Origin: Lunularia cruciata
Lineage: Eukaryota; Streptophyta; Marchantiopsida; Lunulariales; Lunulariaceae
Reading direction: 5' to 3'
DNA length: 64,000 bases
Assembly (NCBI GenBank): GCA_948567375.1
Contig: OX419762.1
Span: 32,059,465-32,123,464, forward strand
Part shown: positions 10,369 to 22,310 of the stretch, piece by piece
Position numbering within the stretch: position 1 is the stretch's first letter
Layout: each line of letters begins with the position of its first letter
The notes under the pieces: model-generated
Told to the model about the DNA's origin: nothing
Seen by the model: the letters and a program-made list of their open reading frames with translations, nothing else
Database searches by the model: none
Translations under genes and position numbers: made by a program

Positions 10369-13300
10369 TTGCAACCACCCAATCCGAAGCTCCCTGTCAA
10401 GTATGTTCAAACTCCTGCTGAGCATGTTGCGCTCCAGGCAAAGGGGGACACTAACGTCAATTGTATTACACTTGAGGAGAAGAGGCCTCAAGAAGGGAGT
10501 CCGGCTTCAGAAGGAGATTGGCCGGACCTCAAAATTTTGAAGGTAGAAACTCACGCGGAGAGAAAGAATCGAGTTTCTGAAGAAACAAGTATGGCGGCAT
10601 CTTCCTCCCAGAAAATGAAGAGACTGCAACCAAAAGCTATCCTTTCTGCAAAGGAGGAAAAAGTCCTAGCAAAAGCCTTGCAGAAAGAAATTAAGGAAGC
10701 AGTACTATGCACGCAGGAGATGAGTGTGGAGGCAAATGCGAAGACGCAAACCCTCATATTTCCGGCGGATATCAGGTCTGAAGTAAAAGACCTGATTCAA
10801 GCCAAAGTTGGTCAACCCAAAGTTGGTCAACCCGATGATCATCGGGTCAACCACCTACGCACTCTGGTTACCATCCTCAAGCATCCCGAAGTTTGCTTTG
10901 AACAGGCAAACAATTCGGAACCAAAGCCAAAAATGAAGCAGGTGAAATTGAGGGAAGTTCCACAGTATGATATTGTGGCAAATATGGCGTCTACAAGCGC
11001 AAATGTCATGCTCAAACAATTATGGGAGGACAATAAGCTTTATAAAAAGTAGCTAAGTTCAGCCCTCAAGAAAGGAAGGGCGATGACGAAGAAGGACTTG
11101 CCCGCAATTTATCATATTGAATAGGAAGATTTGGGATCTCCCGAGGTGGATGCAGAGATAGCAGGTTGTATGATTACATCCATACCCATTGATTCGAGGT
11201 CGGGTGTAAATGTCATGACAAAAGACACTGCACATCGACTGGGGTACACAACCTTTGAACCAACACCGCGGATACTTAAGTTTGCGGATCAAACCAGGCA
11301 ACGGCCCTTGGGCATGCTGTCGAATATTACCACAATTATTGGAGGGGTGCCTTTCAAATTAAACTACATTGTGTTACAAACTGTAACCAAAACTGGCTAC
11401 CCTCTCTTGATCGAGAGACCCTGGTTGTACAGTGCCCAGGTTATGGTGGATTGGCACCAACAAAACTTATGATTTAAAGACATTTTGTCTAAAGAACAAA
11501 AGCTGGTGACCGTAAGTTGGACAAAGGTTCCTCATCTTGGGGAAACTACTTCGTCAGAAGACGAGGATGAATCCGAAGATTCATCGTCTTTGTCTTCTGA
11601 GGACTCCAAAGCCGACGTCCAAGTAAATTATTTGGAATGCTACGAGGTAGAAGTCGACAATGAAGACCCATACGACATCACCTCGGGTGAACAAGACTTG
11701 GAGGAAGGGGGTTTGATGGCAGTACGACTCGAGTTGAGCCGAGTAAGTCACGTAGAAGCTGTCATTAACCCCAATGACTGTCAAGATGTGGTCTTGACTG
11801 AAGAAAAGATTTGAAAAATTTCAAAGACAGTCACTGCTGAGGAGTTGGCAAGATACACTACCCTATTTATAGAGCTCCAGGATGTATTTGCCTGGTCTAT
11901 TGACCAAATGCCGGGAATTCCACAAGATTTTGGCGAGCACCGGATTGATCTGGTCGAAGGTGCAGTTCTGGTTCGGCAAAGACAATACCGCCTGAACCCG
12001 AAGTACTCTCTCCTGGTAAAAGATGAAATTGATAAGTACTTAGGGGCCGGAATAATTTTCCCTGTTCTAAGGAGTGAGTGGGTTTCACCCATTGTCATCA
12101 TTCCAAAGAAGAAGACAGGGAAAATTTGAGTATGCCAAGATTGTTGCAAATTGAATGCAATCACCAGAAAGGACCATCATCCTTTACCATTTACAGACAC
12201 AATTTTGGACCAAGTAGCTGGTCATCCATGCTATAGTTTTCTCGACGGATTTTCAGGGTACAATCAAGTATCCATTCGAGAAGAAGACAAGGACAAAACC
12301 ACATTTACCACTGATTGGAGCACTTTTGCTTACAATCAAATGCCCTTTGGGTTGTGTAATGCTCTTACTACTTTCCAACGGATGATGAACTCAATATTCA
12401 AAGATTTTATGCGTAAATTTGTGGAAGTCTTCATTGATTATTTTTGTGTGTTTGGGCAAAGAGATGTACATATAGATTATCTTCACCAAACTTTTGAAAG
12501 GTGTCATTTTGCCGGTTTGTCATTACACCCGGAGAAATGCTTCTTCGCAATGAAGGAGGGAATTCTTCAGGGGCATCGGGTGTCAAGCCAAGGAATTGAA
12601 GTGGATGTCAAGAAGGTTAAAGTAATTGCAGCTTTGGAATCCCCAAAGAACCTCCGGGAGCTGAGAGCCTTCTTAGGACATGTTGGATACTACAAACGCT
12701 TCGTGTCAAACTATGTAGTGCTTGCTGCACCACTTACAAAGCTTCTAAAGAAATCCAAAGATTATCTGTGGGAAGCAACTCAAGAAGAAGCTTTCTAGGT
12801 ATTGAAGAAGAAACTGGTTGAAGCACCTGTCATGAGGGCCCCAAATTGGGACGTCCCTTTTCATGTGTATGTAGATACTTCGTCCATGGCCATCGGAGTT
12901 GTCTTAAGTCAGAAGGACAAGAAGAAAAAGGACTACCTGGTGTATTATGCCAGCCAGCAACTTTCAGTTTCTGAAAAGAACTATTTGATGACTGAAAGAG
13001 AAGCCCTCGGGGTGGTGTATGCCTGCAAGAAATTTTGTCACTACCTGTTAGGATACAAATTCGTCTTCTATGTGGACCATTATGCATTGCAACACTTGGT
13101 GAAGAAGGTGGATTTGTCCGGGCAAATTGCACAATGGAGCTTGTTGTTACAAGAATTCACATACACTGTACAAGTAAGGAAGGGAGCTTTGCATTCAAAT
13201 GCGGATTTTTTATCCAGGTTAGAAACTCAAGACCAAGATTTGGAAATCGATGATCGGTTTCCTGATGAAGAGCTATATCATTTAATGATTGTGCGAAGTA

Positions 13301-14597
13301 CACGGTATGCGGCAGAATATCATTATTTGCATACATGCCATTGTCCGGAGGGGCTGGATCCGAAACAAAGAGCAGTCTTCCTTTGAAAATGGGACCGTAC
13401 CAATTGAAACACAACATTTTGTTTAAAATGGGCAAAGATGAAGTACTTTGGAGATGCTTGGAAGCATACGAAGTAGGAGGAGTCATCAAATCCTTGCACT
13501 TGAAAGCATCGAGGGGACACTATGCCCTGAAAACTATGGTGAAGAAAATTCTTTCGGCAGGGTATTGGTGGCCTACGATGTATAAAGATATGCATGCACA
13601 TATTTGGAGTTGTGATGCCTGTCAAAGAACAGGGAAACCAACGGCGACTTCTCAGTGGCCTTTGAAACCAATTTTGCCTCTGGCTCCATTTGAGAAATGG
13701 GGTATTGATTTTGGGGGACCTATTCAACCAGTAACCTGTGTCACAAGAAAGAGGTATATCTTAGCATGTACCGATTATGCCACCAAGATGGTGGAAGCAA
13801 AGGCAACACGAAGAGATGATGCAAAGACAGTAGCAGAAACATCATTTTCTCGTTATGGGTGTCCTCTGGAATTGGTCAGTGGTTGGGGAACTCATTTTTT
13901 GAACTCAACGGTGGAAGCATTAACCAAATACTTCCAAATTAAGCATCGGAAGACCACACCTTACAACCCAAAAGCAAATGGACTCACGGAGAAAGCCAAT
14001 GGATTGATGGGTAAAATTTTGAATAAGGTGACAGTCAATTATGCCTATGACTGGGATACGAAGTTACTTGCAGCATTGTAGGCATATCGAACAATGGAAA
14101 AAATTACTACCAAGCAAACTCCTTATTTCCTGACATACGGATTGCATCCCATATTACCAGTTGAGTTTGAAGTACCGACATATAGAATACTTTGTGAAGA
14201 ACATTTGTCAAAGGAAGAAAGTCAAGATCTTCGGATCCATCATCTGATGTGGTTGGAAGAGAAAAGGGACAATGCAATGCAAACTACAAAGGAAATTCAA
14301 GAACAACAGAAAGTTTGGCACAATAAAAGAATCAAACCTATGACTGTTCAAGAAGGAGATCTGGTAGTATTATATGATAATCGCCACCTATTTTTTCTAG
14401 GAAAATTACATCTGAGGTGGATGGGACCGTATCATGTGATGCACATTTATGATAATGGTTCTATTCAACTTGCAGACCTGGATGGCAATCCTTTTGCAAC
14501 TCGCATCAATGGTTGGAGGGTTAGAAAATATTGGACCCTGAACCCAACTTTGTATAAAAACCCTGTTGTTGGTGTTCGCAAGGACACTCACATTTGA
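10369..14597 (+). pseudogene. pol: Element 1 pol: protease, RT, RNase H, integrase (broken)
   Basis: One frame runs from the zinc knuckles to about 13383, broken only by point stops (about 11050, 11122, 11470, 11812, 12127, 12796); integrase continues in a shifted frame to 14597, with a TAG near 14079. The protease site reads IDSRSGVNVM (11185-11220), where DSG would be expected. RT spans about 11990-12560 with MPFGLCNA; the catalytic pair is Asp-Tyr (FIDYF, 12436-12441) instead of Asp-Asp. RNase H (12850-13230) keeps YVDTSSMAIGV, TEREALGVVYA and YVDHYALQHL. The integrase zinc domain has HLKASRGH and CDAC; its core keeps GIDFGGP and the Glu of NGLTEKANG, but the second Asp is Gly (VSGWGTHF). 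The stop codon lies within the polypurine tract. Confidence 0.9.
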
Positions 14598-14606
14598 GGG
14601 AGGGGG
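14596..14606 (+). other. Polypurine tract of Element 1
   Basis: GAGGGAGGGGG precedes TA and the 3' LTR start at 14609. The pol stop codon TGA (14595-14597) overlaps it, so there is no untranslated spacer between pol and U3. Confidence 0.85.
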
Positions 14607-14608
14607 TA

Positions 14609-15127
14609 TGTGGTACCCACATTTTTTGTTTTTCTATGGTTAGTTGTGTTAAAGAGACAAAGTAAGCACGGAAAAGTTGAATTGCGGACAAAGAGTGGAC
14701 AGAAGTAACTTCAAAGGAAAGCCGAAGAAGCTGACATCGGATCCGATGATGGAGGTACTCGGAAGAGGAGTATGCCGGGAACAGTCCGAAGATCACCGTC
14801 TTTGGGTTGGAAAATGCAAGAAAGACAAAGACCGTTTAACAACCTCTGTACGTGGCAAGAAAGTACATTTCAAGAAATAGCGGGGCCAGAAGAATCATGT
14901 CTTAACAGTGACCGGGAGTGCACGCAGAAGAGAGAAATTCACCGACAAAATTGACTGAAGAATGACTGCAATTCAGGGCAATGTAAATTGCAACTACGCA
15001 GGGGGAATTCAAACACTCAGAGTAAATTTCCGATTCCTTTGAGTAGTCGTGCTGCAGTAATGCGTGTCCGGAAGCCCATCGAGAGTGAGATTTTCCAAAA
15101 CCCTGAGGGAGTTAGAGTGTCTTGTCC
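14609..15127 (+). repeat. 3' LTR of Element 1, left part
   Basis: It matches the 5' LTR from TGTGGTACCCACA onward and contains the U3 ORF start codon at 15060-15062. It is cut at 15127 by the insertion of Element 2; the LTR resumes at 22311 after the duplicated GTCC. Confidence 0.92.
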
Positions 15128-15275
15128 TGTAACACCCATTTGTGCATGTGTGTGGTATTGTGATATTTAGCTTGGTAATACAAGTACTTAAGAGATATTA
15201 TTTATATAGAGATAAAGGATGGTTCTATATTAGTCATGGTTAGCTAAAGTTAGTCATAGCTAAGATAGAGGGGAG
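15128..15275 (+). repeat. Truncated 5' LTR of Element 2
   Basis: Only the first 148 bp of the LTR remain. At about 15275 the sequence jumps to leader sequence (GAGAACATTAGGAGAGG) that in Element 4 lies at 42056, beyond the LTR and primer site. The deletion removed about 540 bp of LTR, the primer site and about 100 bp of leader, with GGA microhomology at the junction. The promoter is lost, so this copy cannot start its own transcript. Confidence 0.88.
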
Positions 15276-16036
15276 AGAACATTAGGAGAGGAGAGGGCTG
15301 AACTTATGTTAGAGAACCAAGATCCATTTGTATACCCTGTAGTTCATTATGATGTCTTTGAGGTGATTTTGTACATTTTGTACACATGAGAGGAATTGGA
15401 GAGATTGTGGGAGGTGGATTGCAGATTTTGGGGATTAAGGTGATTTTGGGCAAAATCTCAAGTTTGAGATCTGGACTTGAAATTTCTACACATGTTAGTT
15501 TGGGTTATTTTTCAGTTAGCACACTTGAAATTATTATGAGAGCTTCTATGCGCACTGGGCTAGAATTTTTGAAAGTTGATAGGGTAAAGTGCTCACGCAA
15601 CTGCATGCTCTCTAGAAAATTGTACAGAGTCTGCCATTTCTTCAATTTTTAGTGAATTGTCCTAAACATTTCCAAGAAAATTCAATGCATTGTATCCTAC
15701 ATGCTGACACAAAAATTAGAGAGAGATCAGATTTGCGCAAGGAGAAATGAGTTTTTGAAGTGAGGGGGGTGGTTTTCATACCAAATCTGAAATATGGGTG
15801 CTGAATAGAAAGGTGTCTAGGCCAAATGGCTCAATGAAAAGATCTGAAATTCTGCAGGAAGGGACACCCTGGAGTTGTTATCAAGTGTGAAAAATTTCAG
15901 AGGATTGTGACATATTGGTTGGGAGATTTGAGTGACATTGTGAGGAAGGGTCAATTCTGCAGAGTGGAGATCTCATGCATGAGAAGTTTGAGATCAACAA
16001 AAAGCATGTTTGAGTGTCTAGATTCATCTTGGGAAC
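15276..16036 (+). other. Family-2 leader (5' UTR) of Element 2
   Basis: This is a non-coding leader before the zinc-knuckle ORF, with short unsupported ORFs only. It is homologous to 42056-42783 in Element 4 and, on the minus strand, to about 49800-50515. Confidence 0.7.
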
Positions 16037-16510
16037 ATGGAGGGTCATCAAGAGTGGAAATTGAGATTATGCAAGGTTCCCCAAGGGTTTGAGGTGATTT
16101 TAGGGGTTGATTTGAGGAAAAGAGAGTTTACAATAGAATTTGAAGAGAGTATTGAGAGGATCCAAAAACCTACACCACTTGGAGTAAAGAGTGAGTCTAA
16201 GTGCTTTCTATGTGGAGAGAAGGGACATAAGGCAAGTTCATGTCCATTGACCTTTGAGAGCAAGAGATTGAGGGAAAGGAGAGGCTTACTTGACTTGGGT
16301 TTGCATGTTGGACCTTCTTCACCAAGATTGGGAGGGAGAAGATCTAAGACCAAGGAGTTGTGTGAGGTTTGTGGAGTTGAAGGACTTCCAAAAGGACATG
16401 AGTGTAGTGGAGTAAAAGCACTTTTGGAAGTTTTGGTGAAGGATCTTGGAGAGAGTCTTAGTACAGCTACAGAAATATTTCCACCTTCATCAGCTAGTTC
16501 TCAAGATTAG
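16037..16510 (+). CDS. Family-2 pre-gag zinc-knuckle protein (157 aa, intact)
   Basis: This complete ORF lies between the leader and gag. Residues 56-69 form a CX2CX4HX4C knuckle (CFLCGEKGHKASSC, 16202-16243). Residues 109-123 form a second Cys/His cluster, CX2CX8HXC (CEVCGVEGLPKGHEC). Between them is a basic, strongly conserved block (RLRERRGLLDLGLHVGPSS). Homologues occur in the same place in Element 4 (start codon lost, 42784-43254) and on the minus strand (49433-49771). Gag carries its own knuckle further downstream, so this is an additional nucleic-acid-binding candidate and not the gag C-terminus. Its function is unknown. Confidence 0.75.
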   Translation: MEGHQEWKLRLCKVPQGFEVILGVDLRKREFTIEFEESIERIQKPTPLGVKSESKCFLCGEKGHKASSCPLTFESKRLRERRGLLDLGLHVGPSSPRLGGRRSKTKELCEVCGVEGLPKGHECSGVKALLEVLVKDLGESLSTATEIFPPSSASSQD

Positions 16511-16512
16511 TG

Positions 16513-16677
16513 ATGGAGATAATCTTTCAACTTATGGATAAACTATCCATGAGAGTTAGATTAATATGCACTCTTGGATTTGATGTTGCTATAGAAATCT
16601 TGGAGCAACCTAAACCTTTTGTGTTCCCTAGAGTGGATTATTCTCAGATGGTGTTAGTCATGTATATACTCTATTAG
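16513..16677 (+). CDS. Conserved 54-aa ORF between the zinc-knuckle ORF and gag (family 2)
   Basis: An ATG two bases after the preceding stop opens 54 codons ending in TAG. It starts MEIIFQLMDKLSMRVRLICT and is hydrophobic, with no transmembrane pattern I trust. Element 4 has an ORF of exactly the same length and frame at 43257-43421, with few substitutions and no stops. It may be a small accessory protein, a remnant of a larger ORF, or chance preservation in a young family. Confidence 0.5.
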   Translation: MEIIFQLMDKLSMRVRLICTLGFDVAIEILEQPKPFVFPRVDYSQMVLVMYILY

Positions 16678-16744
16678 TAATAGAGTGAGAGAAAAGAAAA
16701 GAGAAAAAGAAATTGAGAGAAAAGAAAGATAGTGAGAGGTTAAG

Positions 16745-18074
16745 ATGGGGAAACTTCCGGTTTTCTTTGGCAAGGATGGAGAAGATGTGGAGGCCTTTGT
16801 GAGAGACTTCAAGAGAGCTTGCATAGGAAACAATGAGAGGAGGAAGAATGAGTGGGCCTCATTATTACCAAATTTCTTTGAGGATGCAGCACTTACATGG
16901 TATGAGTCAGAATACCAAAAGAGAGAGAGGAGAGAGGGGGAAGAGGAGTCTTGGGAGACTTTGACTTCAGCACTCATTGAGAACTTTCTTCCTGATGAGA
17001 GTTATGAGAGATTGATGAGTGAGGTTACATTTCTCAAGCAAGGAGATGGAGAGAAAGTGAGAGTCTATGTGGAAAGAGTGGAAAAGTTGGAGTCCAGATT
17101 TCACATAGTGTTGAGGAAGGGTAGGGATGATGTGGAGACTACAATGATTGGCATAGGGGCCATGCTCACCAAGAATTTTGTGGGAGGATTGAGACCACAA
17201 ATTAGAAGCAAGGTGAGATATGAGAAACCTTCTTCCAAGGTTGAAGCTATCAAGATCGCAATTCGTATGGAGGAGAGTTTGGAAGGGGATGAGAGTGATT
17301 TGGGTGGTGAAGGAGGTTGTGCATCCTCCTCAAGGCTACAAGTATGGTGGAAATTCTGATACTTTGGTGACAAGGGTTGCACCACAAGTAGTAGTTGCTC
17401 CAATTCTTGCACCTCCACCAAAAGATCCACTCCAAACCATCACAGAACAACTTCTGGATCTCAAGATCAATGTGGTGCAACTATGGGAGAAGAGAGAGGT
17501 GGATCAGAATGTAGGGAGAGGGTCTAGGAGTTATGGAAACTATCCATATAGAGGAGGCCAACCAGCCAACAATTTCAATGATAGGAATTGTTTTGGTTGT
17601 GGAGGAAGAGGCCATATCCAAAGGAATTGCCCAAATTCCACTTACCATGGAAGAAGGGGTTATGAGGGAGCCAATAGAGGGAAAGAGGGAGGTGGTGAAA
17701 CCCAAGTGGCTCCTAATCCCAACAAAGGTAAGGAGATAGCATCCATAGATGTGGTTGAGAGCAAGTATGAGAAGGGAGAGTGCTCAAACTCCAAGGGTCT
17801 TAATTTGGAGCTTTTGGCACAAGAGAAGAAGAGAGCTCGTTTTGCAGAGGATGTTTACTCTTCTCAAGGATTTATTTCAAGCAAGGATACTCCTATGTCT
17901 ACTAGGAGCACTCGCACCTCAACACCATCAACAACAAAGACTTCAAGGAAGAAGTTGGGAACGGAGGACTTCTTGATCTCAAAGCAACAATGGAACTACA
18001 ATGTGTTGGAGGATGTTGGTAGTCACAAGGCTAACATCACAGTGGGCCAATTAATTGCTTTGAACCCTTATTGA
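16745..18074 (+). pseudogene. gag: Element 2 gag (one frameshift)
   Basis: The ATG at 16745 opens MGKLPVFFGKDGEDVEAFVR, followed by a capsid-like region (FEDAALTWYESEYQ, WETLTSALIENFLPDE, GEKVRVYVERVEKLESRF, NFVGGLRPQIRSKV). Compared with Element 4, one extra G in the run at 17302-17304 shifts the frame; the remainder continues in a second frame to 18074. A CX2CX4HX4C knuckle (CFGCGGRGHIQRNC) lies at 17589-17630. Gag would build the particle. The gag stop overlaps the start of the pol frame at 18071. Confidence 0.88.
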
Positions 18075-21000
18075 GAAAGGAGCTTAGAGGTGGTTTGAAT
18101 TCTACAAGGAGCAAGAAGAAGAAGAAGGCAAAAGTTCCAGTATCAATGGGGGTGGTGGATGCCAAGCCAGCACCATGGGAGGCTTGTGAATATGCCTCCA
18201 AGATTGATGTGAGAGTGAATGGTCACAACATCAAGGATGCATTGGTTGATGGAGGATCAGCAGTGAATGCCATGTCAGAAAGGTTGATGAAGAAGTTGGG
18301 TATGATACCCTCAAGACCTTCAACATTTGTGGTGAGCATGGCAAACAAGCAACAAGTTCGACCAGTAGGGGTGATGGATAAGGTGGTAGTTTCAGTTATG
18401 GGAGTTCAAAATCTCATGACTTTCCAAGTCTTGAAGGATTCAAGCTATGACTTACTTCTTGGGAGGCCATGGTTGAGAGCAGCACGCACAACTGATCAAT
18501 GGCACAAAGGGTACTTGAGGATTGGGCCATCAAACCATAGAGTCACTGTTCCTGTGACTAACACCACCAACACTTCACATTCAGATACCCCATCTTCTGA
18601 TTATTGGGAATCAGATTCTGAAGAAGGAGCTTCAGGTGTGGACACAAGCATGGAAGAGGAGACTTCCACGGAGGAGGATGAATCTGAATCTAATTCAAAT
18701 GTGTATCCTTTGTGTGCTATGGATTTTGCACCTAAGCCAGAGGTTTTGAAGGACCCAGACAAATCACCATTGACACTTGAGGAGGTAGAGAGAAGGTTAG
18801 CTACCCTCAAGTATGGTCTAAATGTTACCAAGGAGGAGAAGGTGAGATTTGAGGAGATTTTCCGCAAGTTCATCCATGTGTTTGCTTTTAGTTACAAGGA
18901 TTTGAAGGAATTCACCTTGGAGGAGCACAAGATAGAGGTGGAGTCACATGCAAGACCAGTTCACCAAAAGCAACGTCGCATTAGCCCACCAATATCTTTG
19001 GTTGTGAAGGAGGGGAGATTGATAAGCTCAAGGAGGCTGGATTTATCTTTGAGGTGGAGAATTCAGAATGGGTGTCTCCAATTGTCATTGTGAAGAAAAA
19101 GAATGGCAAGCTTTGGGTATGTGTGGATTACAAGAAGCTCAATGCTGTTACCAAGAAGGACTACTACCCATTGCCATTCATTGATGAGATCTTGGAGGAG
19201 GTTGCAGGTCATGAGAGGTACAATTTTGGAGATGGTTATAATGGATACAACCAAATCAAGATTGCACCAGAGCATCAACAACTCACCACGTTCACCACAC
19301 CTTGGGGAACTTACACTTTCAAGGTCATGCCTTTTGGGCTTTGCAATGCTCTAGCCACATTCCAACGGTTCATGAACAAGGTATTTGAACCTTTCATTGG
19401 GAAATTTGCGAGAGACTTCATTGATGATTTTTGTGTCTATGGGAGCAAGGAGGAGCACTTTGAACACCTAATCAAAGTCTTGCAACGCTTGGATGAGGCA
19501 AATGCATCACTCAACCCAGAGAAGTGCATTTTTGGATGTGAAGAAGGTCTACTTTTGGGGCACATCATCTCCAAGGATGGAATAGCAGTTGATCCTGAGA
19601 AGGTGAGGAAAATCTCAGACCTTCCATTCCCTTCAAGCTTGACAAAGTTATGCCAATTCTTGGGGATGGTTGGATACTATAGGAGGTTCATCTTCTCATT
19701 TTCCAACAAGGCTTATGCATTGACCATCTACATGAAGAAGGGTGTAGATTACATGGTGATTTTGGAGGACAAGGAGGCTCTCAAAGCTTTTGAGGAGCTC
19801 AAGCAATCCCTTGTTGTAGCTCCAATTCTTGCTAAACCTGATTGGAGTAAGCCTTTCATCCTCTACACTGATGCTTCTAATGTAGCTATAGGATGTACTC
19901 TTAGTCAATTAGACCAAGATGGGCATGATCATCCAATAGCTTATGCTAGTAGGCAGATGGTTTCAGCAAAGAAGAACTACTCTGTCACGGAGAGAGAAGG
20001 GTTGGCAGTGATCTTTGGTCTCAAGAAGTTTAGACACTACTTGATTGGAGAGAAAGCCACCATTGTCACTGATCACAAGGCTTTGAAGTACATCTTCAAC
20101 AAGCCTAATGTTGAAGGGAGACTTGCAAGGTGGATGATACTCTTGTCTGAGTATGACTACACCATTGAAGATAGGCCAGGAAAGAAACATGCAAATGCTG
20201 ATTTATTATCTAGAGCCTATGATCATGATGGAGATGAGCCAGTGGATGATTCCTTCCCGGATGAGGAGCTCATGACAATCTCAGTCACTCAAGAGGTTCC
20301 AATGGAGTACAAGGAGATTGTGGATTTTGTGACAAAAGGTAACTATCCAGAAGGGATGCATGCTAGGGAGAGGAAGGCCCTTGCAGCAAGATCTAGACCT
20401 TACACAATGGTGGAGGATATTCTTTTTCACCAAGGAGCAAATGGTCTACTTCGAAGAGCAGTGGGTAAGGAAGAGTCTATCCTACTCATAAAGGAGTTTC
20501 ATGAAGGTTTAGTATGTGGAGGACACTTTGTAGGAAAGGTGACTGCTTTCAAGATTCTAGATGCAGGTTACCATTGGAGAGGGATTTTTAAGGATTGTCT
20601 TGATTATTGCAAAACTTGTCATGTTTGTCAAGCTTTTGCTAGAAAGTCTACATCCACTCCACCACTTAGATCAATTCCATTGCTAGGACCTTTTGAGAAG
20701 TAGGGAATTGATTTTGTAGGTCCTCTCAATAGAACCCCAAGGAACAATCGGTACATTGTGGTAGTTACTCATTACCTCACTAAGTGGGTTGAGGCTAGAC
20801 CATTGAGGGAAAAGAATGAAGATGAAGTTGGGAGATTTCTTTATGAACACATTATCACTAGGTTTGGATGCCCTTTGGAGTTGGTTTCTGATAGAGGAGG
20901 AGAGTTTACAGGAAGCATTACTACAGCCATGCTACGACATTTCTCTATCACACATAGAGTAACTACATCCTAAAAGCCAAATTCCAATGGCTTGGCAGAG

Positions 21001-21573
21001 AGAACCAATCAGACCTTGTGCATGATGTTGGCCAAAGATGCAGAAATGGAGGGGGCTAAACATCATTGGGACAAGAGGATTCATGTAGTGTTATGGGAGT
21101 ATAGGACAACCATGAAGACTTCCACCGGATATTCTCCATTTCAATTGGTGTATGGTATTGAGTCTACCTTACCTATTCACTTTGATCTTCCTACCTTCCA
21201 AAGCATTCATATGAGATTGAAGAAAGCACAAGGAGGTGATGCAGAGAAGTCAAGGAAGGATCAACTCATGGAGTTGGAAGAGGCAAGAGCAGTTGCTATG
21301 GTTCGAGTGGAGCAAGCCCAAAGGAAAAAAAAGGAGAGCTATGACAAGAGGCAAGGCAAGAAGAAGGTGGAGCCTTTCAAGGAAGGTGATTGGGTAATGT
21401 TGTTTGATTCCATTCGATTCAAGAGAGTGCAAAAGAAGTTTTTGCCTAAGTACTTTGGACCTTTCATAGTGGAGAAGGTGTGGGGCAATTACACCTATGA
21501 TCTCAAGGAGTTGGGAGGAAGACACTTTGATAGGATTAACCATGATAAGTTGAAGATGTACCATAGAAGGTAG
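18071..21573 (+). pseudogene. pol: Element 2 pol: protease, RT, RNase H, integrase (four-piece reading frame)
   Basis: The frame opens at 18071 (no ATG there) and overlaps the gag stop. The protease motif is ALVDGGSAVNAM, with Asp at 18248-18250. A 2-base GG insertion near 19010, relative to Element 4, moves RT into another frame that is open for 549 codons (19054-20703). RT has NSEWVSPIVIVKKKNGK, MPFGLCNALATFQRFM and an intact FIDDF at 19417-19431. RNase H has LYTDASNVAIG, TEREGLAVIFG and VTDHKAL. The integrase zinc domain ends CKTCHVCQ. TAG at 20701-20703 (Trp in Element 4) and TAA at 20971-20973 (Tyr in Element 4) break the core; SDRGGEF and NGLAERTN are intact. The C-terminus ends DRINHDKLKMYHRR without a chromodomain. 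The best placement is the Athila/Tat side of Ty3/gypsy. Confidence 0.9.
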
Positions 21574-21621
21574 AGTGACCTTCACTTTGAGGACAAAGTG
21601 AAAACTTAGTCCGGGGGTAAA

Positions 21622-22310
21622 TGTAACACCCATTTGTGCATGTGTGTGGTATTGTGATATTTAGCTTGGTATTACAAGTACTTAAGAGATATTATTTATA
21701 TAGAGATAAAGGATGGTTCTATATTAGTCATGGTTAGCTAAAGTTAGTCATAGCTAAGATAGAGGGGACCTTACTTTAGAAGAAGTAGAAAAGATGAGCA
21801 ACACTATTTTGGATTTTAGTGTGTTGACTTGGTATTATTCCTAGGTGTTTGGTTTTGAGGAAAGAGTTGAGAACTCTTGGGCCCGCAAACCTTTTTGTTT
21901 TGGATTCTTCTTTAGTCCAAGGATAGCCCATGTGAAGGAATCCTTGACTTAGTGGTTGGGTCAAGATAAGATCACATGCTTAGGGGAATATGCCCATGTG
22001 AATGGATATTCCTTTCTGCTTTTTGACTTTACTTGACTTTTAGTCTAGTAACTTGAGTTACTACGGTAATTAGCAACTTTGGTACATAACTATTTCACCA
22101 CTATATAAACAAGGGGTGAGGAGGTACTCATCATCCTTTCATTTGCAACTATCTCTCTCATTGAGTTCTCTAGTGAGCAATGTCTTGAGTCTTGGAGTGT
22201 TAGCCTTGAGGAGTATGATGGAGTTTGGGTTCCTTGCCTTCTTAGTCCATGATGCGCTACCATAATAGCCATCAGAGGTTCATCCTGAGTGAGAGACAGG
22301 CCGGCTCACA
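21622..22310 (+). repeat. 3' LTR of Element 2 (complete, 689 bp)
   Basis: It is preceded by the polypurine-like GTCCGGGGGTAAA. It starts TGTAACACCC and ends GGCTCACA. A TATA box (TATATAAA) is at 22102-22109, about 200 bp from the end. The 3' LTR of Element 4 (47778-48476) is closely related along its full length. Confidence 0.92.

Larger units (their letters stand above)
15128..22310 (+). mobile_element. Element 2: family-2 Ty3/gypsy retrotransposon nested in Element 1
   Basis: It has terminal TGTAACACCC at 15128 and 21622, and ends GGCTCACA at 22310. GTCC precedes and follows the element; collapsing this 4-bp duplication restores the reading frame of the U3 ORF it interrupted. Order: truncated 5' LTR, leader, zinc-knuckle ORF, 54-codon ORF, gag, pro-RT-RNase H-integrase, 3' LTR. 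The surviving 148 bp of the 5' LTR differ from the 3' LTR at a single base, so this insertion is younger than Element 1. Coding lesions are few: a 1-base insertion in gag, a 2-base insertion in pol, and two stops in integrase. Confidence 0.92.
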
